Positions 32,050 through 44,073 of a DNA stretch of 47,007 nucleotides are shown piece after piece. Both the position numbers and the translations under genes were made by a program. The stretch comes from Chara braunii (Eukaryota; Streptophyta; Charophyceae; Charales; Characeae), in contig BFEA01000280.1 in NCBI GenBank assembly GCA_003427395.1, forward strand, positions 1,079,466 to 1,126,472. The letters run 5' to 3'. Positions within the stretch are counted from its first letter, which is position 1. Each line of letters starts with the position of its first letter. The notes beneath the pieces were generated by a model. The model searched no databases. It was not told the origin of the DNA and saw only the letters and a list, made by a program, of their open reading frames with translations.

Positions 32050-32245
32050 TTTTTTTTTTCCTTTTTCGTTTTCGCGCGTTATTTTGTGTGGTCGGCGTTC
32101 TTTTCTTTTTTTTGTACATTTTCTCGCGTCGTTTTGTGTTCCTTTTTTTTTTTTTTACGTTTTCGAGCGTCGTTTTGTTTTTATTCTTTTTCCCTGACGA
32201 CTGTCGTTTTGTGTCCCCCTTTCCCTTTTTTTTTTTCGTATTTTA
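32050..32245 (+). repeat. T-rich tandem repeat with TCGnGCGTCGTTTTGTGT units
   Basis: Four imperfect units at about 32066, 32118, 32157 and 32200, each CGTTTTnGnGCGT..TTTTGTGT followed by a T run. No coding role inferred, although T-rich Phe frames are open. Confidence 0.75.
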
Positions 32246-32309
32246 ACCGTGTGCGGGTGCGTTTGTTTTTTCCGCTGGAGTGGGCGGCCCGCCCATGAGA
32301 CGGACCCAT

Positions 32310-32462
32310 NNNNNNNNNNNNNNNNNNNNNNNNNNNNNNNNNNNNNNNNNNNNNNNNNNNNNNNNNNNNNNNNNNNNNNNNNNNNNNNNNNNNNNNNNNN
32401 NNNNNNNNNNNNNNNNNNNNNNNNNNNNNNNNNNNNNNNNNNNNNNNNNNNNNNNNNNNNNN
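32310..32462. other. Assembly gap (153 N)
   Basis: Run of N. Flanks are GC-rich on the left and CCACCCACC-like on the right. Confidence 1.
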
Positions 32463-33131
32463 TCGAACCACCAACCCACCCACACCCATGCCGGCAACCA
32501 TTTTTGTCGTTGTCTAAATTTTTTCTTTTTCTTTTTCTGTTTTTTTTTTTTTTTTGCTTTTCTTTTTCGTTATTTATTCTTTTCTTTGTCATTGATTGGA
32601 TTTTGTTCTTTTTTTTTCACGCACGAACGTTCGGCGCGCTGTACAGCAGTGCAATGCAATACAGAGGAAACATTGAAAGGGTTGAGCAAGCGTTTGACTC
32701 ATCCGTTTTCATTCAAGTCTCGCTCGAAAAAAAAAACAAAAAAAATAAATGGCACAAAATCATCGTAAGATGCACACGCCATAATTTTATCTTTTTCACA
32801 TCTCTGTCTCTCTCTCGCTCTCTGTTCGTATGTCTCAATGTCTCACACACTCCCATGCACACACACACAAATATTTGTCCAGAAGGACGCATGTGAAGTG
32901 TGGGTAAGGGTTGTGGGTGTGTGTGTGTTTGTGTGTCAGAGAGAGATAGAGACCAAGGTCCTGCCATCGCCTATGGCACGAACCGAGATAAGTGTGCGTT
33001 GTGACGCTACGGCACACGTGTCTCAAAAAAAAAAAAAAAAGCACAACAAAAAATTATGAGATAAAAAAAAAATGTTGTGCATGGCCTTAACGCGCGTGTG
33101 CTGTCCCCTGAGGAGGTATGTTCCCTGTCTC

Positions 33132-33135
<4 letters not shown>
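32463..33135. other. Low-complexity region
   Basis: T-rich to 32615, then mixed sequence with short CA/GT and A runs. No gene recognised. Confidence 0.5.

Positions 33136-33187
<52 letters not shown>
33136..33187. repeat. (TC)n microsatellite
   Basis: TC run with pyrimidine-rich continuation to about 33360. Confidence 0.97.
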
Positions 33188-33191
<4 letters not shown>

Positions 33192-33473
33192 TCTTTCTCT
33201 TTCCCTCTCTCTTTCTCGCTCTCTCTCTTTCTCCAGCTTTCTCGCTCTGTTTTTATTTTTCCGCCTCTTCACCTGCCCGCTTAGGTGCTTCCTCCCTTCT
33301 TCCTTTTGTTCCTTCCTCCTCTCTCTCTCTCTCTCTCTTCATGACTCGCGCCCCTCCTCTCGTTACTCCCTCTCTCCACCATATATACTGTGCAAGATGG
33401 GGGAGGTTCCATGTTGAGCACAAGCAGCGGACTTGCTGCAGTTGAGCGCTCTTACTTGATCAACCTCAGCGCG

Positions 33474-33474
<1 letters not shown>

Positions 33475-33516
<42 letters not shown>
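33475..33516. repeat. (GA)n microsatellite
   Basis: GA run about 290 bp after the TC tract, so the two could pair on one strand. Confidence 0.97.
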
Positions 33517-33521
<5 letters not shown>

Positions 33522-33649
33522 AAAGTGGCGTTTTGAGGAGGAGACGAGGAGAGGGGATCGACATCAAGAAAAGCAACGTTTTTTTTGTTATGAGGAGCAG
33601 AGGAAGAGAGGGGATCAACATGACTTCTAGTGGTTAGTAGATGGTTGTT

Positions 33650-33748
33650 TCTTCTTCTTCTTCTTCTTCTTCTTCTTCTTCTTCTTCTTCTTCTTCTTCT
33701 TCTTCTTCTTCGTCTTCGTTTTCTTCGTCTTCTTCTTCTTCTTCTTCA
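33650..33748. repeat. (TTC)n microsatellite
   Basis: About 33 TTC units with a few CGTCTTCG interruptions; a polypurine/polypyrimidine tract. Confidence 0.98.
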
Positions 33749-33856
33749 AGAGGTTAAGGTCGCACAACCTTTTATTCTCAGATGGTTTGGGATGTAGGTG
33801 ATTGGTAAATTCGATAGTGTTCGATCGCCCGAGCGCAATATTTTTTGTTTTTCTAT

Positions 33857-33990
33857 CGATTAATCAATCAATCAATCAGTTAATTAATCGATCAATCACG
33901 TTAGATTGATTGATTGATCGATTGGTTGATTGATTGGTTGGTTGATTGATTGATTGGTTGATTGATTGATTGATTGAATCAATTTGAATG

Positions 33991-34030
<40 letters not shown>

Positions 34031-34065
34031 GTTGATTGGTTGATTGATTGATTGGTTACCGGACG
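33857..34065. repeat. (ATCA)n followed by (TGAT)n, self-complementary tract
   Basis: ATCA-type units at 33862-33898 turn into TGATTGAT-type units from about 33903 to 34058. Left and right parts are reverse complements and can fold back on each other. Confidence 0.9.
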
Positions 34066-34165
34066 GTTGTCACCCCCTTGTGTTGTCACACTTTTTCTAG
34101 TTGGGCCTCCGTCAACGACCAGAAAGCTAATAGGCTGTCATGCAGGATTTTTATGTTTGTGTGCG

Positions 34166-34920
34166 TTAAACCACTAGTACCTCCGCCATCGTTGGGAAAT
34201 TACGATGTTTTGCCAGTTCCCGAAGTTATCGGGGGTGGGACACAAGTTCGACACTGTCCTATAAATTAGATTTTTATATTGCCCGCGAGTGAAAAAAAAA
34301 GGAAAAAAAAAAAACGTTATCTCTACTGCAATGATGTCAGGTAGGGTAGTCTTGGAGGCCGTGCTCAGAGTCTTCCTCCACAGAATGCACCTCACCGGTA
34401 AGGCAGTCACATTCCGGATGTTACTGTTTTCGTTTTTTTTTTGCTCGTGTGTTTCTTGTAAGGCCCCTGCCAATGAGGCAGGGTGGAATCCGTGAATTGC
34501 TCAAGCTGTCCGTAATCTGCTCAAGCTGTGTTTTGTCAGAGGATTCTAAAACTTGTCACACTGGTACTAAGGGTAATGTATCCATCCATTTTCACGGTCG
34601 GATCCGTGTGCCCGTTTTTTTCCCATTCTATTCTCTTTTTCGAATCTGACAACCTGGCCACGAGGCTGAGATGCCCTCAGTGAGGGCACACTCACACTAC
34701 CACTTCCAAGAATGTATACAACTGCAATCACGACCAAAACTTTTTTTTTTTTTTTTTTTTATTGTTTTTATAAGTTCACGTCCACAACTTTTTTTTTTTC
34801 TTCTTCTTCTTTTCGTGAGAGTACAAGAAAGAAAACGGAGTGGTACCCAGACTCGGCAAACTCGGAGCGCAGTGAAATTAAGGGTCGGCAAAAACAGGCT
34901 CGGAGGTACTAGTGGTTTAA
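34166..34920. mobile_element. DNA-transposon-like element G with perfect 20-bp terminal inverted repeats ending in TTAA
   Basis: TTAAACCACTAGTACCTCCG (34166-34185) is exactly mirrored at 34901-34920. If TTAA is the target duplication, the terminal repeat is ACCACTAGTACCTCCG and the target preference is piggyBac-like. If not, TTAA is simply part of the repeat. The ~750-bp interior has A/T-rich tracts and no transposase, so it would be a non-autonomous copy. A truncated relative is at 7494-7700. Confidence 0.85.
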
Positions 34921-37900
34921 ATAAAACAAATTAAATAAAGCAAATCCCTTCCTGTTGTGTGCGCCTGGCTTCGAGCGAGACCCTTCAATTGTGGTTTTCG
35001 CCGGTTCCTTGTCTTAGGAATCTTTTATTTTGATTCGATACAACAAATATTAAGCAAATAATAATCATGAAAATACAGGTGTGTCATGCATGTATCAATC
35101 TTGCCAATTTACTAATTTTGATAACTGTGACGAAATCATCAGATAATACAATCATAAAGTCAAACCAACGCAAATAATGCAGAACTGACTGACTTAAGCA
35201 AATGAAAAGGGTAAATGAGGAAAGAATGAAAACTCATAATAGTTTCGGGAAGTACAAATAGATAGAAGTCTCATCATTGATATCTCATTTGGCTATGTGT
35301 TTCCTACGCCTTGAACCACGCCTATGTACCTCTTGAGATTGCGGCGTCTGGATATAGAGCCACCTAAAACCCGCAAGCTCTGAGCACTTTCATCCAAGTC
35401 TCATGATGCGGAAGTCAACCATAGCACAAAATTCCTCCTATAAAAGTGTAGGGAGGTACGATTGAGAGAAAATCCCTCGCTTGAGATGTCGGAACTCTGA
35501 CGATTCGGTCACAGCCTCGTAATCAATCTCTGCAGAAGAGATATACCTCTTGGCTAGATCGACCAAGTCTCCCCAACAAGAACCATCAGTGAGGGTGAAA
35601 AGAACTGGGGGTTTGGGATAGTCGGTGTAGAGCTTTGGTCTAAAACTACGGATCAGTTTAATGCCACTCTCGTCAAGCTGTCTCTCTTTCCCTTATACTT
35701 GGCCGCTGAGACCCAAACTGAGTCGAAGTGGTCATGAGTTTCCTTGCCCCTCTTCACGTAGAGCCTCAGTTTATTGACGGTGTCCACTGCGAAACTAGTG
35801 AGAACAACGAAGATTGACAAATCATCCTGCTTGAAGTCAACCGCACTTGACATATCGATACCGAAAGGCATCTTTGAGGGCTATGAGATTGAGATTGGTG
35901 AAAACTGACTTTCTGACTGGGAACGACCGAACCGTATTCATGTGAAAATTAATAGTAGCTAGTTTCCAATGAACTCTATGATTTGGCTGACCGTGTCAAA
36001 CAGAGAGATTGTAGGTTGCCTCGCTGACCAGATTCAGATATTTCAACGTGCTTAATTGGTCATTCGTCTCAAGGCGGTATTGGGTGCTCTCTCGCATTTG
36101 ACTGTCGAATGTTGCCATGTAGTATCCCAATGTCTTCGAACTTTATTTATTTGCCCCCATCGTATTATGTGTGACGTTCATGAGATATTCCTTATTTTCT
36201 TTCACATTGTTGGCTACTGACGACCTCTCTTGCTCGGCCAACTGTCTCAATAAAGGAGAGTGTGTTATGTAATTGTCTGTCTGGTCTGTAGAAATAGAAG
36301 GTGTACGCAATATATGTTTGACCCCTTATTAATTCCAGTGCCCTCATTCTCATTAGTTCTAGGCTATGTTGAATATCCTTGATTGCCCTTTCTTCCCAAC
36401 CATCCTTTCTGTCCCAATAGAGAGCGCATGTCATTCTCAAATTATCTCTACTCCCTATAGTTTTTTTTTCATATCTGACATGCGGTTAACTTTTGGCTTA
36501 ACCAGTTGAGATAGAGGATTTAGGTGTCGCTTGCTCTCTGATATTTTCAGGAATGTAGTTGGAGATTTCTTTATGCTCAGGCTATCAGTCGCTGACTCAA
36601 TACAGAAACGAGAGTTGAACTTCAAGGTGACTGCAAACTTGGGAAGGTCTGGTGAGGAGTAGATAATACCAATTCTCTGATCAGAGGAGATTGGGCCGCA
36701 CTCGTGCGCTTGAGTATAAGTTGGATTCGGCCCGAAACCTCCTTTGACAAAGGTTGACTGATGTTGGTTTGGGCATTAGAAAAGTAACAAAACAATAGTA
36801 ATTTTTAATGATAATTGCTCTCCAAACAACTAAGTATTGTCAGAGGTCACGGTGATTGAATGCTAACAACAGAGCACCGTTTGAAGACTCGGTAAAAAGA
36901 ACCTTCTTAACCTTGGGCTCGGACGTCATCGGGCTTTGACTGAATGACTGTACTAATTTTCTCAAGTCGATTGATGATTATTCACTGTCAGGATTTATTA
37001 CGTCTCGTCCTGTAGAAAAAATAAACATATCTGTTACCCACAGTGTCACCAATCATGACATTGTCTGCTTCTGGGGATGTCCCGTAGAGGTCCGGAGTGT
37101 ACAACCTCAAACCACGCCCATCACTCATAGGTCACTCCCATCTCCTCTCACAAAGTCTTTTAGGACGGGGTAGCATTGAGTAGTTCCCACGCCTAGCCTG
37201 AGACTGTAGAAAATGCACTATGTAATTCTGAAGCAGTGTCTTGTCCATCCTTCCTTCTGATTGCACGGTCTTTCGCCTATTTATTTAAGGATCTAGGTCC
37301 TCCTAATTGTTTAGTCATCTCGACCTTTAGTTTCATACTGATAAAGAGCGCAAGTTGTTAAGTGTGTTCCTTTTCGACACCCCTCTCTCTCGCCTTCCCT
37401 CGTCTCATGATAGAAGAGGTATAACTCTCTCCGACTTTCCTGTCATTTGAGATCAAGGGGATCAGATAGTAGACATTTGATCAACCAAAAGCTACCAGAT
37501 GATCGACATATGACCGGTAATTTCTAAAATCAGACGAAGAATAACTTGCGAGAAGGTCCTTTTAGCTAGAACCGGTCATAAAGGTCCGATCCAGTCATCC
37601 CTCGTTCAGGTCATGACCGAATGTCACCAAGTTGAGAAACGACAAGCAGCAGCCACAACCTACTGCTCGCTGCGTGAAGGGCACTATGTTAAGACCGGGC
37701 ACAGTCAACCTCGGGCATCATTTTCTGAGTGGTTAACTATAGGTCTTATCCGAACAGAGCTCGCAGCATCACAGTCATGACCTCCAGGAACAAGACGTGG
37801 GGTCATACCAACTAGTTAGATTGGACACATCTCAGCCAGCTACTCCGAATGCACTGTTGATCCCTATTAGGGGACTGTTTTCATGCCTAGTTGCTAAGCC

Positions 37901-38440
37901 TAGTCAGTGAGTGCTTAGCTGCACTGGTACGGGCTTGGATGAGTCCTGGTTGGATACAATCATGTAAGGCTCACTCGTGTCGTCTTCCACCCTGTTGGAA
38001 CTCACTGGGCCCTCCCTTAACTTTTGGCCAAGATAGACATTGTTGTGCCTTGTAGCATCACTTCAGACAACATAACTTACAAACAATAGTTTTTCATTGT
38101 ACACGGTTTCAATAATGTGGTTATGTCTCATGAAGAAATTGGGAAAACCACATTTGTAATCAATCCCCATCAAGTAAGAATTTGATGAAAAGGTATGCTA
38201 CTCTCTTCAGGATGATCCTCCTTTCGCTCATTGACACATTCCAGTGAACATGGGACACGACGGAGGGCCCCTAAATCTCCTCTCCCCATTAGTCAAGAGA
38301 CATTGGTAAACCTGCTTGATCTTACCGGAGAAAGTAACCCGTCTGATACTCTTTCCAGTACTAGAATATAAAGGTAGTTTCCGTACACCAGGCTGCTCCC
38401 GACTCTCATAAGAGAACAAAATAAAGAAATGCAGGACACT
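34921..38440. other. Anonymous region; minus-strand open segments of unknown origin
   Basis: No recognised domain. On the minus strand, several open stretches of 60-110 codons follow each other between about 38440 and 35380 (for example 38419-38228, 36440-36192, 35871-35653), broken by stops and frame changes. This could be a decayed coding sequence of an unfamiliar element, but such lengths also arise by chance. Confidence 0.3.
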
Positions 38441-41400
38441 ACCTACTCATCTTCCCTTTATTCAAAATGGCGTAGGACCTCCGTGCCCACTCAAAACACA
38501 ACTCCCCTCATCTTCAAATCCCAAATTTCAATTTAGCTAGAAGAGCACAGAGGGATGAAATTTCATTGATTAAGTGTGACATTGGTGACTGATCACGAGC
38601 ACAAACAGATGAATGCTTTGTAGAGGGGGCGATCATCCATACGATCAATTCACAAAATTATTAGTTCGATTGTGCATCTCTGCTGGCAGCAAAAAGGTTC
38701 TTGAGCCACAGGGCAATCGTTGTATCTTAGTCTTACCAAATCATAAGAGGAAACCAATTATTGATCCCAATGAAGAAGTCTTATTATAGCTCCAGGAAAC
38801 GGATTAAAGAAGGATGAGTTTCAACAGACGACATTATCAGGTTCGTACTCATACACCATAAGAAACCAGAAGACAAGTTATATGAAACTGATCGTCACCT
38901 TACTCGAACCTCGCTTATGCACCTGGTTAATGCCAAGTCACCAACGCTGGTTCGGGTAATCGCAATATGTGCACTCTGTTATGCAGCAACCATCGGGATC
39001 CCCGTTCGACTGAGATTTCACATGGACTCGCTGAGTCACCCTACAACTGTCCAGATCAGCCCGTACCTCCAATGACATCTACGCTAGTCACTCCACTCTG
39101 GCGAAACACCGTACTTTTACCGCCCTCTTTTTTTTCTGGCCTACCAAGAACAAAAAGTCGAAACAGTCGGGGGTCATCACTTATTTCTTAATCCGAAGGG
39201 AAGGTATGTGTGGATATGACCGTTGAGCGCTGACACGTGGCTCCCCAAGAAAGGAAAGCTCAACCCCCCTTCCCACTCAAACATTGACCCTCACTGACAG
39301 AGTTGGCAGGCGATTAACAAATGATGAACAAAGGTAGAGCAATGCCAAGGTATTGCATCTCTGCAAAAGTAAAGGAGGAGCTTCGCGTGAGCTGGACCTT
39401 AGTCAACAACGTGATGGTCCAGGCTAGGAGGCTGGTGTCGACCAACCCTCCCCTCTTCTTATGTAGGTTGTCTAGCATTCCTCTCCTGATAATCGTTCCT
39501 CTCTCGCGTCGTCCTGGAGAGCTCAAGATTGGCAGGTGCGTCATCAAAAGGCCAAATGGTAAAAGCAGCACAAGCGGATGAACAAGCAGAAGAAAGGTGA
39601 CTTCAGCTCAACAGAGCGTGCATCCCTGCTGCCCTTCGTTCGAGAGTCGCCAGCCACCAAGACCGGCTCCGCTTGCAGGACCACTCAGCCTAAACCTGAA
39701 TACACATCACCAGCGTGGATGGTAAAGTCTCCCTCACTCTCGCAGTCTGTGGTGATCTCGCAAACCTCCGCTCGAGACACTGACCTCCACGCAAAATGGT
39801 GACGTCAAAGACGAAAGGTGGAACGCACCCTACCTCTCTCTCTCTCTGCCCCGTAACTGACTAGCCCTCAAAGTAACTATGGTGTCACGGGTTGGCCTCC
39901 AGGCTCACTTTCCTCTCGTCCGGACGCTACACATGACTCATGGTCTGCCACTCAGTCCAGACGAACTTGTCGTAGCCATCACTGTCTGTCGAGATGAGTC
40001 GGTCAGGATGGGCTCAGTCGGTAGAACGCTTCAGAACCGTGGGTTAAGCAGGGGGACACTGACCGCTCGACTATGGACGCACTTGCTCCATCCACAAGGG
40101 ACTCACTGACTCTCCTCTCACGACTTTAGGTTCCCATCTTCGTGCTCAGTCCCTCTTGTCATAGCAAGATGGTGCCTTGGACTATCTTCCTAGGCCGTGC
40201 CAGGCCGGAGGTCCTCTCCACCAAAACTACGAATCCAGCCCCGCCGAAAACCCCTCCAACTTCTCGCACAGAAATGTTGACGTCAACAACCGCGCCACAC
40301 GGATGGCAACCTCTCTCTCACATCGAGCGTCGCATGCCCACTTAGTCTCTTCTCCCTCTCTTGTAACTGCCCACTTGTTTGGAAAGGAAGCCGCAATGAC
40401 CACAACAAGTCCATACACCAGAAGCATGTACCCTGGCTAATATAAAGGTGAAGTCATACGATGATGGCCAGCGTGGGAAGTATCGCCTCAAGGTGTCAAC
40501 CAAAACGAGGAAGCGCCCATGCATTAGAACTTGTCTGGCCTCTATTCATGCCCCTCTCTCTTGAGAAGCCCGTAGAAGGCTAACGTTAACAACAATTGTA
40601 CAAAAAAACATCCCGCTCTCTATTGTGCGTCGCACATCTCTTTTTAACTTCTCCCTCTCTCTCTTGTAGCCACTCACCACTCCCTTCGTCCGCCCTCGCG
40701 AGTTGACCTCTCGTCCCGCAGCCTAGCGACTCTGGTCTTTTCATCGTCACGAGTTGGCCTCTGGGCCACTTTCCACAGGTTCCGCGGGTGGGTGGTCTCG
40801 CCGCCACTAGTCAAGCCCATGCCAGGATTGGGTTCCCGTGTTCAGATCACTGGCATCACTCTCGGCCTCTGTGTCGCGGTCCAGGTGCTGTTGTTCCCTC
40901 TCTGTCGTATCCGTCGAGGTCTCTCTCTCCAAGTACAAGACGGTCACCTTGATTTCGTCCGTGATCCCGTCTCGCCTACACCTACTCTCGACACGGTCCT
41001 TTGCCTCCGTGATGGCCGCCTGCAACACCTGATTTGCTCTCATTTCTTCCTCCTTTCCCCGTCTACGTTTACCTTCAGTCTCGCCTCCTGGTTACAGTGG
41101 CTATAGTCCAATATAGTCGCCACCGTAGGTCCCTCTCCAGACATCCACTCCCACCTCCAAAGGAACTGGAGGTAGCTTGGCCTATAGCCATACAACCCGC
41201 TGCTGTGCACCATGGTCGAGCCTCTCTCGATTGGACCGTACACGGTACTAGGCCGCAGAGGTCAGAGATAGCTAGGGCCGAACACTCAGAGCAGGAGCAT
41301 GCGCACACAGATGGTCTCCCGCACACTCACCACGCCACCTAACCCTCTCTCTTTGGTTCGCCAGTACTCGGCGTAGTGAGATTGCTCATGCCCAAGTAGC

Positions 41401-42560
41401 CAAATGCTTGCCTCCCCCATTCTTTATAGGTTCGCCGCAGACCACGATCCCCGTGCTTTGAACAAAGGATTTCAGATAACTTTAAGAGTCCAACATTTTA
41501 GCTATCTATAAATTCGGAAAACAATAAAATAAAATAAAATAAATATAAAAAAAAACGAGAGGTCGAACCTCAACAGTCGTAACACAAGAGGCTCACTTCG
41601 CTATCAGTCACTGGTCCCTTCGTCTGTTGTAGTGGTCCCATAACGGGATACCGTTGGTCACACCCCTCCTTTCAAAAGGATGCCATCGAACTACCCTTCA
41701 TCGGTACCTGTGTTCGATGATAAGGAGGGGGCTTATGACCTTTCCATGGGAGGTGATGCGCAACCTACCAACGCGGCCGCGGGTGCTCCCATTTTGGAAA
41801 CCCACGGCATGGCCCTTAGCGGCTGCCTACGATAAGCAAGGCATGGAAAGCCGAACCAGCCTAAGTTGCCCGCCTGCAACCACAGTTCGTAATCGAAACC
41901 TTAGCCCCCCTCTCGAAGCGATAGAAAAGGAGGAAACTATCAGGACCACTTAATAATAGTAACAGTAATAATGATGGTAGTAATAATTACAGGAATTTAC
42001 AAGAATAAAAGAAAAATTGAAACAAAAGAAGAGGAAAGAGTCACAACAACACTACACCTGGGGACCACCAGTTCGCCCCAGGCTGAACGACGAACTAATT
42101 TGAGGCATAGATCCGACATGTGACTTTTCTCGTTTTTTTTTACTATTTTCCTCCCTTCCCCTTTTCTTTTTACTTTATTTTTCTTTCCCTCTGCACCTAG
42201 CCCAGAACACCATTATTAGGGCCAGGCGTGTGACTGAGTAGCCTGCTATAAACTTTTTACTGTCGCGCCCCTTGGCGAACCAGACGGTCACTTCAACCAT
42301 GGGTCAGTCTACTGTATGGTAGGACGCCGAGCCTGCGTGGTTCAATAGGTAGGTCCAGTAGCGAAGCCTGGCATCCTGCATGATCCTGTGAACTGGTATC
42401 TGGTCCGCAACGAAGGTGAGTGAGCGAATGGCTCGTACGCAGCGGGAGTCCGTGAGCAGGAATTTGGTACACAGCGGAGGGTTGGGACACTGTGCCCTGC
42501 CGACATGATACCAAACCCCCGCCCAACGTCCCTGCTGGGCCAAAACGCGCAGTAGGCAAC
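38441..42560. other. Anonymous region with diverged duplications
   Basis: No gene recognised. Some segments recur in diverged form: TTGGCCTC...CACTTTCC around 39890 and 40750, and a CTTCTCCCTCTCTCTTGTA block around 40348 and 40648. These suggest old tandem duplications. Many CCTCTCTC tracts. Confidence 0.4.
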
Positions 42561-42563
42561 TAG

Positions 42564-42570
42564 TATAAAA
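42564..42570 (+). promoter_or_regulatory. TATA box candidate upstream of the 42625 ORF
   Basis: TATAAAA lies about 60 bp before the ATG at 42625, a suitable distance for a short 5' leader. Confidence 0.35.
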
Positions 42571-42624
42571 CATATGCGAGCTACGAGTGAATTCATTTAT
42601 TACCACCTCGACCCATGACAGTGT

Positions 42625-43284
42625 TTGTATCACAACTTTGCGCTAGTTGTTAGCTCGTGTTTGCCGCAACGCGCCGGACACTCTCCTTTCTCTGTTATGC
42701 AGCGATCCTGTGTGATCCGCGCAGCCGCATCGTGGCTTCTTTGCTCTCGCACTACAATCAGCCTCGTGCCTATAGTTGCACACCTCCCTCTCTTTGACTC
42801 TTCTTGCACTATGCCTGAGGCGCGTTGCGAACAAGGAAGAGGGAGAGGTGGTAGGGGAGAAAAAACTCGTGAAGAGCTGTCAACTCGCACACAACGTGAA
42901 TATTGCTCAGAGGAGGAAGAGGAGGAGGTGCGAGGCTATGGTTCCCACACGAGACCATACCTACACCAACACTTTGCCGGTTGGTATGAGAGGACCCCGT
43001 CCCCTATGAGGATGGAGTACTATCAAAAGAAATTCGAGGCGCGTTACGGAGCACCCGGCACCTCCTCTCCTCCTTACACTCCCAGAGGCTCCACTACCCT
43101 CGTAGCAAGTAGGGCCCTAGTGCCCACAACGCCTCCCTCTGTTTCATGCGCGGCTTCTCCTCCGCTCCAGCTTAATAGCTACACTTTTTTTTGTATTCTC
43201 TTTCTCCTCGCTCAACTTCAAGTAGACTCCATGATTGTCCTTTTCATCTTACATAAGCACGAGGTCCTTCCCTTGAACTTCTGA
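42625..43284 (+). CDS. Hypothetical protein, 219 aa, Arg-Gly box and acidic cluster
   Basis: This is the longest open frame in the window that is not produced by a microsatellite or gap. No family is recognised. Visible features: a hydrophobic/basic N-terminal part (1-60); an Arg-Gly box GRGRGGRG (71-78); a Glu run (96-101); a Tyr/Arg-rich middle with WYERTPSPMRMEYYQKKF (120-137); a Ser/Pro/Thr segment (145-180); and a hydrophobic C-terminal stretch (186-209) that could be a membrane segment. Met63 (42811) is an alternative start, directly before the Arg-Gly box. TATAAAA lies upstream (42564) and AATAAA downstream (43408), which together favour a transcribed unit. It could also be a retroelement gag N-terminus. 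An open frame this long is only mildly unlikely by chance in 47 kb. Confidence 0.4.
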   Translation: MYHNFALVVSSCLPQRAGHSPFSVMQRSCVIRAAASWLLCSRTTISLVPIVAHLPLFDSSCTMPEARCEQGRGRGGRGEKTREELSTRTQREYCSEEEEEEVRGYGSHTRPYLHQHFAGWYERTPSPMRMEYYQKKFEARYGAPGTSSPPYTPRGSTTLVASRALVPTTPPSVSCAASPPLQLNSYTFFCILFLLAQLQVDSMIVLFILHKHEVLPLNF

Positions 43285-43407
43285 GTTTTTTCCTTTCTAA
43301 TTTCCCTGTTCCTTCCATATCTCATAGCGTTCCTGGCTTAAGAGTTTGAGTACCTTGATGCCGGGGATGCAGGTTCTTCGCGAACCAGGCCGCTCTTTCG
43401 GCCACCA

Positions 43408-43413
43408 AATAAA
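43408..43413 (+). terminator. Polyadenylation signal candidate
   Basis: AATAAA about 120 bp after the stop of the 219-codon ORF, and directly before element C. Confidence 0.3.
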
Positions 43414-43423
43414 ATTTAAGAAG

Positions 43424-43729
43424 GATTATATCCTAGGCTACCAGAGTGGCCCGGGGTCACTTGCCCGGCCGGGCCAAAAACAATTCAAATTTTAAAATTA
43501 AAATAAAAAAATAAATTTCTTTTTTTTTATTCTAAATTTGGTACAGAATTTCGATGTGACCCTGAGGCAAAAGTTGTTCAGTTTATTTTTCTGCATAACA
43601 TAGTTTGGTTTCGGATTTATTGGATTTGTTTTTTTTTTTTTTTTTTTTTTTGGCTGGGACTTCCCTGATCCTTGCACGGGCTGGCCACCCGGGACCCGGA
43701 CGGCCCGACTGATAGCCTAAGATTATATC
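43424..43729. mobile_element. Small transposon-like element C with perfect 9-bp target duplication
   Basis: GATTATATC flanks the element at 43424-43432 and 43721-43729. The element (43433-43720, 288 bp) has inverted termini CTAGGCTACCAG and, on the other strand of the right end, TTAGGCTATCAG. The end arrays use GGCCCGG/CCGGGCC words (left 43448-43486; right 43650-43708). The interior holds one direct copy of the core shared with elements A and B (43530-43612), including TTTGGTACAGAATTTCGA, GAGGCAAAAGTTGTTC and TTCTGCATAACATA. Non-coding. Confidence 0.87.
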
Positions 43730-43905
43730 TCAATTTTTTCATCCACAACTGACTCCGGTCTCTTGTCACCTCAGGATCTGATCTCTCTTTGAGATTTTAT
43801 TATAAAGAAGTTACCTCGCCTGACACTTTTGATCGTGGTCTCTGGGATACTATCAATCAGGCTTTGACGCTGATCATTCACCATCACCAGTATTAGGGGT
43901 GAGGC

Positions 43906-44073
43906 ATACCAAACCCTTTTTCTTGTTCTCTGCCTGAGTGAGACGTCTTCTCAACTTCTCAAGCAACCGGAGGGGATACCAAACCCCGTTCTCTTTCTCT
44001 GGCCTGAGTGAGGCGTGCCCTTAATTTCTCAGACGGATAAAGGGGGAAACCCCGTTCTCTTACTCTGGTCTAG
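43906..44073 (+). repeat. ~69-bp imperfect tandem repeat, three units
   Basis: A block like ATACCAAACCCCGTTCTCTT followed by CTGGCCTGAGTGAGGCGT occurs at about 43906, 43975 and, partly, 44046. Confidence 0.75.
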
